This document shows positions 43,001 through 53,676 of a stretch of 64,000 nucleotides of DNA, piece after piece. The notes under the pieces are model-generated. The model searched no databases. It worked only from the letters and a program-made list of their open reading frames with translations, and was not told the DNA's origin. Positions within the stretch are counted from its first letter, which is position 1. Each line of letters begins with the position of its first letter. The stretch is from Nepenthes gracilis (lineage: Eukaryota; Streptophyta; Magnoliopsida; Caryophyllales; Nepenthaceae): positions 16,020,175 through 16,084,174 of the forward strand of contig BSYO01000006.1 in assembly GCA_033239525.1 (NCBI GenBank), read 5' to 3'. The translations under genes were made by a program, and so were the position numbers.

Positions 43001-44500
43001 CATGCTTTGAATTTAGTGGATCTATCATAATTAAGTATGAATCATACTTGTATATGTGGATTATTTGATTTGTTACCTTGATAACGGCTATATTTCTGAT
43101 GTCATAATAAGAAAGTAGGCCTTAGATTATTCTATTCTTTATAATATTTTTACTTTTATAGTGGATCTATCATAATAAATAAGTCTAGACGTAAAATATT
43201 AAATACTGTATTTTATTTCTTGTACCTTGAGATGCATTCATTAATGATAAAATGCAGTAATATGAGTTTAAATGTGTGGAATTGGTGGTATGAGTCATCC
43301 CATAATGGGGTATCTTTAACGCTGAGTATTTCATACACACAATTGTCTTTTTTTACTTGCTATGCTTTCTTTCTGAACTATGTAGGATTGAATGGTTGAT
43401 GGTTTTGAAGGGAGTAATTATTTGCATATTTTAAACATAAGAGCATTCTATAAGGGAAAATGTAGGGGTGATGGCGGTGGTAAGATGCACTTAGGCCCAT
43501 GTCTTCCTTAATTAATTAGTCCGTGTGAATTTTTTTTTCTTTTTTTTTTTACTATTTTTTTTAAAAAAAATTATCATTAATGATTGTTAGTTAAGGATGT
43601 AGGGGAGCTGTATTTTTAAGGATAATGATCTTATTCCGACAATTTTGACGGTTATTATTTTACTATAACCATTTAAGTTATCAGTATAAACGTTTTATTT
43701 TAAAATTTTTATAGTTTAAATCTTAGGAAGAATTTTTATGGTCTGTTGGGATCGATATGCAATAGTTAGACTGAAAAAGTCAAAAAAATAAATATTAAAG
43801 ATAATTTATAAATGTTGGTAACCACCAAAGGTGCTAAAATTTACTTGCATAATTTATTTTCTACTGATGATAAAAATATTTTTATATTTATGGTTTTTAG
43901 TGAAACATACTAATTATATTTGTATGCTTTAATATGATTTTCTTCTTTAGCATGTATTTGACACAGTTCTTGATAATATACCATGTTTACTTGTTATGTT
44001 ATCGTATTTATAATTCAGTTTTCTGTCGATTTTATATTCAAATATTTAACACTTTTGAAATTTTATTATTGATTAAAAATTTACAATTATAGATAAATTT
44101 ATTGAAGCTTTGTGTTTTTTTATTGGTTTTTAAATGTGTCTTTTAACTTTACAATCAAAGAGTTTAAATGTTGTTGATTGATTATAATTATTTTACAATT
44201 TTGTGTTCTATGCTCCAAAGGGGTATTTTTTTCTCTTTAGGGTTATATTTATAAATACTAGTAATATTTAAAACTTGAATGATTTTGCATTGTGAAAAAT
44301 TCGGTCATGAGGTGAGTTTGGATTTTGCATTGAGTCTGCATTGTGTAAAATTAATTTAATGGGTGAGGCTGATTTTAATTTATAATTTCTGGAGTTGGTT
44401 CACAAATAAGAGGGTGTCAAAATTTTTGAGTAACTCAAATCCTACTAAAGTGGAGATTTGAATCCAATGAATTGAGAAATTTTTTAGGGTTGTTTAATAC
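40061..44500. other. AT-rich region without recognisable genes
   Basis: About 4.4 kb, strongly AT-rich with many T tracts (41088, 41829, 42558, 43530). I find no supported frame longer than the incidental one at 41285-41491. There are no LTR pairs, tRNA or rRNA. It could be old LTR or intergenic DNA. Confidence 0.5.
41088..41500 (-). other. Possible 3' end of a retroposed transcript
   Basis: The plus strand has a T tract of about 16 at 41088-41103 followed by GATAAGTAAG. On the minus strand this is a poly(A) tail after a 3'-untranslated-like sequence, and 41320-41440 is locally richer in G and C than its surroundings. This is compatible with a LINE 3' end or a processed copy of a gene. No target-site duplication was identified. 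Confidence 0.25.
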
Positions 44501-44504
44501 TTGA

Positions 44505-44690
44505 TGGAGGACAAGGTTGTGTTTGCCTACAACAAGTTGGAACGACAAGGTTGTGTTTGCCTGCTACAAGTTGGAAGGAGAGGCGAACAATTAATGGTCA
44601 ATGAATGAGTTAGAGGATTGGAAAATTAATAAATTTTTTGCGAGATATTTGTGGAAGCCTTTTTGGATACTAGATGGAAGACCTCCCAAT
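44505..44690 (+). pseudogene. Gag fragment of a Ty3/gypsy element, plus strand
   Basis: Reads DKVVFACYKLEGEAN, a stop, then WSMNELEDWKINKFFARYLWK, the capsid block found in chromovirus Gag (KV.FA...L.GEA..WW). GACAAGGTTGTGTTTGCCT is present twice (44510 and 44544) as a 34-bp tandem duplication. Confidence 0.55.
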
Positions 44691-45181
44691 CTATTCCTTT
44701 ATTGTCCTAGCGCAAAATATGGTATTAGGAATCCCACCATTTCATTGTCTCATCATCCAATCTATAGGCAGTAAATCTTACTTTGTCCTCCTCAGGGCAG
44801 TCGACAACTTCAAATACCCTTTCTAACATCTTTAACCTTCCCAAGAACTTCGGAATGTGCTTGCTTTTAAACCTATTGTATGGCGTCTGGCCTTAACCTC
44901 TACTTTCAAAATCATACGGTCTATCACGTCACTCATGGAACCGATCATGGTAGCATAGTTGTTTCCACGACTGAGGCCGATCTAATTTTCTCGGCTTGCC
45001 ACTGACCTTCTTCCCTAGATCTCATCTCTGCTTGAGGCTAATGTGCTATTCCTAACATCCTCTCGGCTTGAAAATAATCTATTAATATTTATAAAATTTA
45101 CTATAATATTCACCTATCATATGAGGATTTAATCAATAATCTTTCCAAAATCAACCCAAAATCCTTTCCATTATGATTATT
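44691..45181 (-). pseudogene. Gag fragment of chromovirus element E, minus strand
   Basis: Minus-strand gag N-terminal region leading up to the primer site at 45191. It resembles the chromovirus stretch on lowered conservation (phrases such as KHIPKFLGRLKMLERVFEVVDCPEEDKV and RFTAYRLDDETMKWWDS are partly readable). Element E lacks everything after gag. Confidence 0.5.
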
Positions 45182-45191
45182 TCTGATACCA
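45182..45191 (-). promoter_or_regulatory. Primer-binding site of element E
   Basis: TGGTATCAGA on the minus strand, matching the initiator tRNA-Met type, three bases from the LTR start at 45195. Confidence 0.75.
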
Positions 45192-45194
45192 TTT

Positions 45195-45648
45195 TGTTAT
45201 GAATCCGACTTAAATTGGTCAATCTAAATAATTAGTTATAATTTCATATATTATTCTTATAAATCTTAAATCCGAGTTTGACAAACCAACTATAAAGGAC
45301 CGTTTAGACAAAATAATTACGACTTGCTTTAAATTGTCGTAAGGAAATAATCATGAAAGGATAACCACACAATCACATACCAAAACAACCCAATAGCCTA
45401 TAGTACACAATCGAAAGGCCTACATTCAGTTAACTCTAAATCTTATGACGGCTCAAACAAACCATCCATAACTAATATATAATCGACGATGTCAAAATTT
45501 AAAGAAAATAATGCTTACTAAAGATGTGCGAAGCCGCACCGAAAACTTGCCCCACTCCTGCAATGAATAGAGATAAGATAGGAAACTTGAATTTAAAGTT
45601 TAACAAGTATCATATATAAATAAATAAGTTCAAAGAATGGCTGATTAT
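45195..45648 (-). repeat. Truncated LTR of element E
   Basis: TGTTATGAATCCGACTTAAA, GTCAATCTAAATAATTAGTT and GACCGTTTAGACAAAATAAT parallel the LTRs of A (4102, 23438). Similarity stops near 45648, where Tat-related sequence (F) begins. Confidence 0.7.
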
Positions 45649-46362
45649 CGGTCTTTCTCTAATGGGCTGCTTGACTCTTGCCTCGTCCTAAGGGAGCACA
45701 TGGGCCAATTATCGGTGTTTCTTCGAACTGATAGGTACTACATCTCAGACAGGCAACCTTCCTTGCATTTCTAGGGCAAGCAAGTAGCATTGCTTCTTTT
45801 TGGGGTGACTTTTGCATCTTTTCTCTCTCTGTTTTTTTTTGGGCGCCTTGGTCCTCTTGTACTTGTCCTCTTTGGAGGGTGTCGTGGCATGGTAATGGGC
45901 GAGCCTCTCTCAGGGTGACGGGATTTCATGCCATAGTCACAGACTCTATCGAGGTCGTAGGTCGTCACCCATACCCATATGCTGCCACTTTGGCGCCCTT
46001 TCCTATCAAAAGGACGTCTTTGCTAACATGCATATGAGCGTAACCAACAGACCATGGTTGGCTAGCGGTGCTCGTCCCTTTAGAAGTCATCACACGCTTG
46101 CTTGGAGAAGCACCATAAGGTTTTGACAGCTGCCTGGTCTGCGATCCCCTCGGGCCGTGTGATTTTGACCACTTTGGGCCTCTTGGCAGCCTGAGCTAGA
46201 ATTTTTTGACCGTTTGTAGGTCAATTTTACGAGCAAACCGTAGCTCGTCCGACTTAGGGACAGTCTAAGTCATTTAATTTTATACAATATCATGCAAGCA
46301 ATTATATAAATATATGTGAGATGGACACAGCAACTATCTTATTAATCCAAACGTGGCACACA

Positions 46363-46560
46363 TTAGAAGCACGCTTTGTGATACATGTTAAGCGTATTTG
46401 GACTTAACACATGGGAGCGGGTGGTACCATCTACAGTGGGTAGCGCTCGGTGTCTTGATGACTAGTGGTCGCCCCGAGCGTGTAACTCTTACGTGTCAGG
46501 CTGGAGAATCACTGGGACGAGGTACGACCCTTCCTTCTTTGAGGGGAAAGCCTGTGCTTG
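46363..46560 (-). pseudogene. Integrase C-terminus of relic F
   Basis: On the minus strand a short remnant ends AAAGCGTGCTTCTAA, aligned with AAGCGTTACTTCTAA at the end of pol in B. Upstream codons are too eroded to follow. Confidence 0.4.
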
Positions 46561-46787
46561 ATGGTGGTCTCTGTCGCTACTAATCTGAAACCTGTGCGGT
46601 ACGAATTACAAATAAGAGGCCAGAGGATTGACGTGATTCATTTTTTAATTTATCCTTAGATAGTTCAAGTTGGAAATCTTTCTCAAGAGATAGAAAGATT
46701 TAAGGAGGATACTAGATAATACAGAATTGTATGTGAATGGGGGATATGAGTAAAGAATTGAGTCTTGTTGTTTGTCCAATGGGGGTA

Positions 46788-46915
46788 GCTTAGAGATAAA
46801 GGAGGATCGGGCTTCTACGGTGCGCCCGACGAGAACGGCTTAGAAACAAAGGAGGATAGGGCTCCTACTGTGTGCCCGATGAGAGGTGACTTAGATAGAA
46901 AGGAGGACGGGGTTT
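46788..46915. repeat. Short tandem repeat, unit about 55-60 bp
   Basis: GCTTAGA(G/A)A(T/C)AAAGGAGGAT(C/A)GGGCT and TGCGCCCGA(C/T)GAGA recur about three times. It lies in the LTR-like part of relic F. Confidence 0.7.
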
Positions 46916-46929
46916 CTGTTTGATAGCAC

Positions 46930-47125
46930 ATGATCGGTGGCTCATTATATTTATACTTGGAGAGTGGCTCATTATAGTTGTACTTGGAGAGTGGCTCACT
47001 AATGGTGCATTTATAGAATGGCTTACTAATGGTGCACTTATAAAGTAGCTCACTATGGATGCGCTCATGGAGTGGCTCACTACGGAATACACTCATGGAG
47101 TGGCTCATTAGTGGCGCACTCGACG
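46930..47125. repeat. Minisatellite, unit about 28-30 bp
   Basis: GAGTGGCTCACTAATGGTGCA and variants (GAGTGGCTCATTATAGTTGTACTTG; GTAGCTCACTATGGATGCGCTCATG) repeat about seven times. Confidence 0.85.
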
Positions 47126-47802
47126 GGGAATGACTTTGCGGGGGAGAAGAAGAGCTATACAGAGAATGAGCTTATTTCCCTCTCTATTCTTCGAAGGGGG
47201 CCATATAGATTAAAGTGGGGCGTCCTAGACATCGGAGGATGATCTTTCTTTTGATGCCTGAGCTCTTTCATCGTCCTCACTCTTTCCTTTTCTCGTTTTT
47301 TATTCTTCTTTGCTTCCTCCCTCGGCCTCACGATGGCGAACAATATTTGTAATACTCTGTGGATGAAGATTTGGGGTCAAAATCCGTGACAAATGTAGAT
47401 TTCGGGTTTGCTGGCCATTGGGGGGCTGACAGGGGCCACCTTTGTCATGTGTTGTCTTACTGTGACGAGGAGGCCGTGGTGTCCCCCGATCCGGTCGTGA
47501 TGTGGTTTCATGCGACACTCTGCATGCGCGTGTATTCTGATCGCTTTTTTAACCACCTTTCTGAGGGCCTTTCATATTAGTCCGTTTTGCTACGTTGCCG
47601 GTAGGGCCGTTGACGATTGTCTCCTTTAACTCAGCACTCTCTAAGCCTCATTTTGGTCGCTATTATGATCTATAGTTAGGCCGGATTGATTTTTTTTTGT
47701 TGAGACTCAACTCACCGCTTGTTGGCCCTTGTTGCGCTGATGATTGGGCCTGAGGTTGGATTGGGTCTGAGGTTGGACTGGCCATGGTGTGTCATTAGAC
47801 CC

Positions 47803-47930
47803 ATCAAATTTGTTATTTGAAATATGTAATATGTATACTTATTTTATTTTGTGCTGGTGTTTTGAAGTTTATCAAATTTGTTATTTGAAATATGTAATAT
47901 GTATGCTTATGCTGGGTTTTTGAAGTTTGT
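47803..47930. repeat. Tandem duplication at the edge of unit R3
   Basis: ATCAAATTTGTTATTTGAAA starts at 47803 and again at 47871. The second unit has lost about 8 bp. R2 has a single copy of the core (36510). Confidence 0.85.
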
Positions 47931-50712
47931 CTTATGTGTGATAGATAATATTATTTTTATAATATGAATTGAATGTTTATTCTTATACAAAAAGAAACAA
48001 AAATGCCGTGAGGGATTACGTCAAATACTGCGTGCGTTCATACAACGCACAATGACCAGTTGTCAAATCTGCACCATTAATTAATTTGGTAGAAGATATC
48101 CAACGTTCAAACTCATCCAAACCGTTCATTAAATCAACTGCCGCCTCTCCACGCGAAGTCGTGTCACATCATATTTATCGTCAAATCGTGGCCTTCAATT
48201 TTCGCCCGTAAGGGTTTTCTCCATCCACGTTCTCTCTCCCTTTCCGCTGCCTTGGAGATCCAGAAATTATCTCAAATAGCCCGTTGGATCCATGTGTTGG
48301 ACGAGACTCGAGAGGCCTGCTTGCGGTTGATCTTTCAATTCTAGCTTTGTATGCTCTCTTCCTGGTGCTGCTATTTCTCTGTTGATGTTTCTCCTTGTGA
48401 TCGTATCTGCGGACAGCGTTTCTTACGCGAAACGTCACCTTTTGGTTGTTCTACCTTGAAAGAAGGTCGTCATCGTTTAATTGTTCGTTTTTTACAGGCT
48501 GATGACCACTCCCTCTAAGATCTACAGCAGATGTATTCGGATTCCGTTCGTTTTTCACTCGATGTTGGCAAACTTCATTGGGGGGTTCGGTGGTGTTTGA
48601 CGTAACTGACGGTGCGGTGCTTGGTGTTTTGTATGCTTGATGTATGAAAAGATGTAGAAAGACAGTCAAGACGAAAAGGCTCTGCGATACGTGTTGTTAA
48701 GATTTCGGAGCCTCGAGTCTTGAATGATCCTTTTGTCATCTTGATAGACCTTTGCCATGACAGGTGCGCTTGCATGGCGGGTCAAGCATCATTAATAAAA
48801 AAAATCGATTTTTTGGTGTTTGGGGGGTGCGGGATCGCACGGGATTCGCCCGGGGTCTCCCTTTCCCCCCTTCTCTGGTGTCCCCTGTTTCTTCGCTCCC
48901 ATCCCCATGTATGTATGCATCATGCCGGGATTCATCACCAATCGTATAACGGCGAAGTACACTAAAATTTCAGAAACGATCATTGCGCTTGAATGTCTCT
49001 CCAGCCATGGGCATAGGAATGCTATTTGGTAAATTCCTTAACTAAAGACGTGCCAAATAGCAACGATCCGTTTGATCCAGACTTGAGGTATCTATTACTT
49101 GTTACATCATATATTTTCTTGAATTTTCTGATAGGTGCGGCATCACCACCAATTTCCTTAGTGGTAAAAAACTCTACCAATTTGAATTTGAAAGTGTATT
49201 AGCTATTAAAAACGGAATTTAATTCATAATGATGTTTGTGGAAAACAAGATATTGTCAAAAGAACCGAATGGAAGAACTCCCATTTACTAAATACGAGCG
49301 AGCTGGATGATAATATTATTTCCCTGAGTTTTCACTTATGAAAGTACATCGACTGCCTCCTTTTCTTCTCCGATTTACTGGAAAAATTATTTTAGTATTC
49401 TGAAACATATATTTTCTTCTCTTACGCCCAGTCGTTAGCAATTTTTGTGGCAGGCACCCGTCGTGCCACCGCCGCTAGTGATTGTTTTATAGCTGGTCAA
49501 TACCCAAAAAAAAGATCCTAAATCTTTTTTTATAGAATTTTGATATAAAATTTTGCATCATCCAAATGAACCCGTCTTGTTAATTACGTCCATTTCCTTG
49601 TGGGAAACTTAAACCTGATCTCTTGTGCGTCTCTCGATCTGATTTTGAATGCAGCCTAGAAATTTCCTATCAGTCTCAGTTCCATCATGCACACTGCCCG
49701 TGCAATTTAGCGTGAAATGATAACCAATTTGGCAGTTGGATTTTTATTTATGTGATTCTGCTTTATCATTGGATTTATTCTATGTAAGTGAAATCTAGGA
49801 GAACTTTTAGAATGTATACTTCTTGCATGGCAGTGAAGACCTTGCCGGTAGCTCCTAATGACATGGCAGGTGTGAAAGGAGATTCGAGAAGTACGTCTTC
49901 AGGTTTTGTGGGTCGATGATCCATTGCCGCCATCATGTGGTTTGTTGCTTGAGTTTTGTAAATGCAAATATATGTATAGTATCTTATGTAGATATGCTAA
50001 ATCCCCTCCCAAAAAAGCAAGCATGGACTGTTGGATCCTCTGGACAATTTTTCTTGTACAGTTCAGCAACGGTGGGAGGTTTACTGTCATCAGTTAGCTG
50101 TAATTGGTAGAAATTATTGTTTTCAATTCTTTAGCTGAATTCAGACATGCAGAGCGATCTTTTAAGTGCTAGAACTGCCACCGGTATTATTGAACTTTGG
50201 CATGATCTTAGGCAGTTTTCCAAATGAAGGTGATTCCAAATTTTCTTCCACAAGAAAATTGGGCTTGATTCTCTAGGCAGCGCTGCTCCGGATAAAGCCG
50301 ATGCTGGATTTTCTTCCATCGAAGAATGACCCCGTGGGCATGGCATCCTTCCACTAAAAGCATCGCTTACGGGCAATTATACCCAGTTTGTATGCTGCTC
50401 CACGGCGCCGAGAGTCATCTTTTGCCCCGCTGTCTATCTAAATCCTTCCCGTTTAAAAAAGGAATCAAGAGTTGCTGGATTTGAAAGCGAGGTATATTTG
50501 TCCAATTTATCTAAGTTTGCTCCAATTATTGTGGAATTCTGTCTTGTTTTGTTTTGTTTTTCATGTTACTTACCAATGAGTATTTTTTCTTTTACCATAA
50601 GCCTTGTGATGATGACAGATTTGAGTGTTACGACCTTAACTTTAAGGAATCATGGCATTTTTTTTATTTGTGGGGGCAGTTGTTGTAGAGTTGGAATATA
50701 ATGGTTTGATTT
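47803..50712 (+). repeat. Unit R3 of the duplicated family
   Basis: Collinear with R2 from the AT-rich upstream part through the leader (48180-48290), module (48595-49120) and exon (near 50276-50330, reading AAPDKADAGFSSIEE then stop). It lacks two segments present in R2 and ends near 50712, where LTR-derived sequence D1 begins, so it has no tRNA-like tail. By eye it differs from R2 by about 5%. Confidence 0.75.
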
Positions 50713-51617
50713 TTTTTTATTGAAAATTTTTGCTTGTCCTGTAAAAAAAAAAAAAAGGGTGGATTTTGAGATATTTTGTGTATGTATAAGAATATTACTA
50801 AAAAGAAGTTATGAAAACTTATATATAAGCGTTGCAGGTGATATTTATGCATATGTTTTAAAATAAACTCTATCTTTGTATATTCAATTTGATTTGTATA
50901 TCTTTTTTCTTGGTGAGAAGTTGTGTTTGACCTTTTTAAGTGAAAGTTTTATAGTTTTTCACTAGATTTGAAAGGTTTTGATCATGTGATATAGTGATCT
51001 TTTTCGATTTATATTTTTATGAGAACTATCGTAAAAAATTAAATGGAATTAATATATTTAAATATACTAAAGTATTCAAAAATATTTGAGGATTGCACCT
51101 TATATTTACAAATGGCAAAATAAAGTGACATTCTCGTCTATAGAGTAGAATATGTTGATAGTCGGCTTATGAGTTCATGTAGCTGTGATATGATCTAAGG
51201 CTATTAGGAGTAGGAATAATCGTTCCCAAAGTTTGGTCTTGTGATATTTGGTTCTCTGATTTGAATATTTTTTGCGTGCATGTGATTTAGACATTTGATA
51301 TTTCGATTTAAGATTTGCAGGTTTCGATTGTTGATTGATTTAATATCAAATTTGGTTAGTTTTATAAATTTGGAACATTTGGCATTTATTTTTTGATTAT
51401 ATTTTTAAATATGAGATCACATTTAGATATTCGTTGGTTTGACTTATTGAATTTTTAGATTTATGCTTTTATGAATTTTATTTTATTAATTTGTCACTCT
51501 GTTCTAATTTTAAATTTAGACGTATTGTTTATTATACATGATATATTGGTAATTGTTGAGCATTTGGCTCGTATTTTTGTTGTAAATTGATGAGAATATG
51601 ATATATGTTGAGATTCT
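50713..51617 (+). repeat. D1: truncated chromovirus-type LTR fragment
   Basis: Aligns with 54360-55225 (LTR2): TTTTTGCTTGTC, TTTTGAGATATTTTG, TTTATATTTTTATGAGAAC, AACATTTGGCATTT, TTATTAATTTGTCACT and TTATACATGATATATTG occur in the same order. It ends at the inverted LTR1. No coding content. Confidence 0.7.
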
Positions 51618-52219
51618 TGTCACGAATTCAAATTAAATAGGTCAATTCAGTAATTAATTAAATTTTAATTAATAAATAAGTATATTTCAAACCAGGTATG
51701 ATATAAATAGGTATACTATAAAAATTTCGACATCCGGAATAATAAAAATGTTTAAACCTAATAATATATTATATAATCTCATCAGAGAACCATCCGAATA
51801 ATATAAATATAACTTAGTCTATAATTATCGTAAGGGACGTAATAAATCAACTATAATCATGCGTAATGTATAAGAGAATATCCTAACTTTCAAAATATCA
51901 GAAAAATGTGACGCTGCGTCAGACCTTGATTAGCTCCTATGAAAAGTCCAAGCCTTCTACTCTTAATGGGGAAAATATAAAATGTGAATTTAAAGTTTAA
52001 TAAATATTATTTAAACATAAAACAATACATATATGTATGAGTTCACAATTAGACGGAAGGGGAAATTATATAATAAATCATATAAAATAACTCATAGGGT
52101 TCGAAAATATATGTATGTGTCCACAATTAGAGGGAGGATGGCCTAAAATACTTGTAACCAATTGTGATTTGAAGTCAATCCTCATTTGCAAAAATAACGG
52201 CTACAGTTTAGGCATATAG

Positions 52220-52640
52220 CTCTTGATCATCTTGTATTGTTATTATTATTTACATTTTAGGCCTGTAATTTTTTGATTATTTATTATTATTATTGGTTAC
52301 ATTTTATACTTGTAGTTACTCCATCATCTTTTCCATTATTGGCTATATTTTAGGCCATCCGTTACTCAAATATTTTTTATCATTATTGGTTACATTTTAT
52401 ACATGAAACTATTCCACCATCTTTTATCATTATCGACTATATTTTATACTTGTAACTATTCGGACATCTTTTATCAGATTAAATATTGGATCACTAAGGC
52501 TTTGGGCTGCCATAGTCTCACATACATGTCGACTCACTGGGGCATTGACCCACCATTGTTTCACATACATATCGACCCACCAAAGCCTCGGACTGCTAGA
52601 CTCTCACGCATATATTGACCAACTAGGGCCTTGGACCACT
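52220..52640. repeat. Two tandem repeat arrays in LTR1, unit about 50-55 bp each
   Basis: 52220-52480: TATTATTGGTTACATTTTATAC...CCATCATCTTTT repeated about five times. 52490-52640: CTCACATACATGTCGACTCACTGGGG-type units repeated about three times. Confidence 0.75.
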
Positions 52641-53230
52641 GTGGGTACACAGTAGCAACTTTGAACCCCGGTAGCATGTATGTGTATTGATACACAGCCT
52701 GGTTTATGCCCATCTTCATATAAATATACTGATACACAAAAATATATAGCTAGATTTTTTTAAATTTTTATAAAAATAATAAAACCATCCAAAAATCATA
52801 AAACCTGTATATAATCACTGAACAACATGTAAATCGAATATGCACGTACAAGATAAACAAAAATAGTGTATAAAATAACATATACATTGGTAAAATATAC
52901 AAATAGCAGTCAAAATATATCAGATATTAAAATAAACTAATGATAAAATTTATAGATATTTTTATCAATTTATACTAAAGCAGATCAGATAAAAGGATAC
53001 TTCAAAATATCCAAACTCTACTTCCTCTCTTCTCTTTCCCACACGCCCTTCTCTCTCCCTACTGTGTGGCTCTACCTTCACCCGTGCCACTTCCTCCTCC
53101 TCTCTCTCTCTTTCCTCTTTCCCTCTCATCCTCCTTCTTCTATGCTTTTACCATGCTGCTGCTTTCTCTCCCCCTTTTTGCTTCCTTTTCCTTTTGCCTT
53201 TTTGCTTTCGCTGCATGTGAGTCCCCCCTC

Positions 53231-53240
53231 CCCTTTTATA
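53231..53240 (-). promoter_or_regulatory. TATA box in LTR1
   Basis: TATAAAAGGG on the minus strand, followed by GAGGGGGGACTC. It fits the minus orientation of this LTR. Confidence 0.5.
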
Positions 53241-53676
53241 TTATTATTATTAATTTTTTTTTATTATTCAACTAACGTTTGAATGTCAACTTAAGCACGC
53301 CTTTGATACAAACCCACCAAAATTAATACTTAGGCACCTCTTGAGTGTGCTTTCAGTACTAGTCCTGTGAATCCAAATATTTTTTAAATTTTTATAATAT
53401 ATAATTATTTTAAATTATATCTAATTAATTTAAAATCATAATTAATATCAAAATAATCTAAATTTAGATTCAGGATATTATAGTTTTAGTTTAGATTTTG
53501 AAATAAAAGAATCAGGTGTTACGTACTAAAATGATTTCTTTTGGTTAATATACTTTGGAGGAATTATTTAATTGAGAAAGTTACATGGGAACATGAAGAT
53601 AAAATTTGAAAAAGTGCCCTTATCTATTTGACTTTTAGGGTACATAAATTTTAAGAATGATATTTTATAAGAAAAA

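Larger units (their letters stand above)
45649..47797 (-). mobile_element. Relic F of a Tat-type element, internally deleted
   Basis: Order on the plus strand: spacer and antisense-region remnants (45650-46240), the landmark CTTAGGGACAGTCTAAG at 46252, the integrase end with stop at 46363-46365 (minus strand ACF then stop, against RYF in B), then at about 46584 an LTR-like stretch running to GTGTCATTA at 47797. Most of gag and pol is missing. Frames inside (45771-45968, 46815-47108) are repeats or shadows. Boundaries are approximate. Confidence 0.5.
51618..53482 (-). repeat. LTR1: chromovirus-type LTR, probably solo or truncated
   Basis: On the plus strand it starts TGTCACGAATTCAAATTAAATAGGTCAATT, close to 4102 and 23438. 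On the minus strand it starts (T)ATAATATCCTGAATC, parallel to TGTAATTTCTTAAA in A. It contains a minus-strand TATA box and a pyrimidine-rich leader-like segment. No primer site or gag adjoins it. I found no convincing target-site duplication. Confidence 0.65.

Noticed and set aside
46815..47108. 97-residue repetitive frame (SEPLSKY repeats)
   Set aside because: It is the translation of the 28-30 bp minisatellite; another frame is also open across it, as expected of a repeat.
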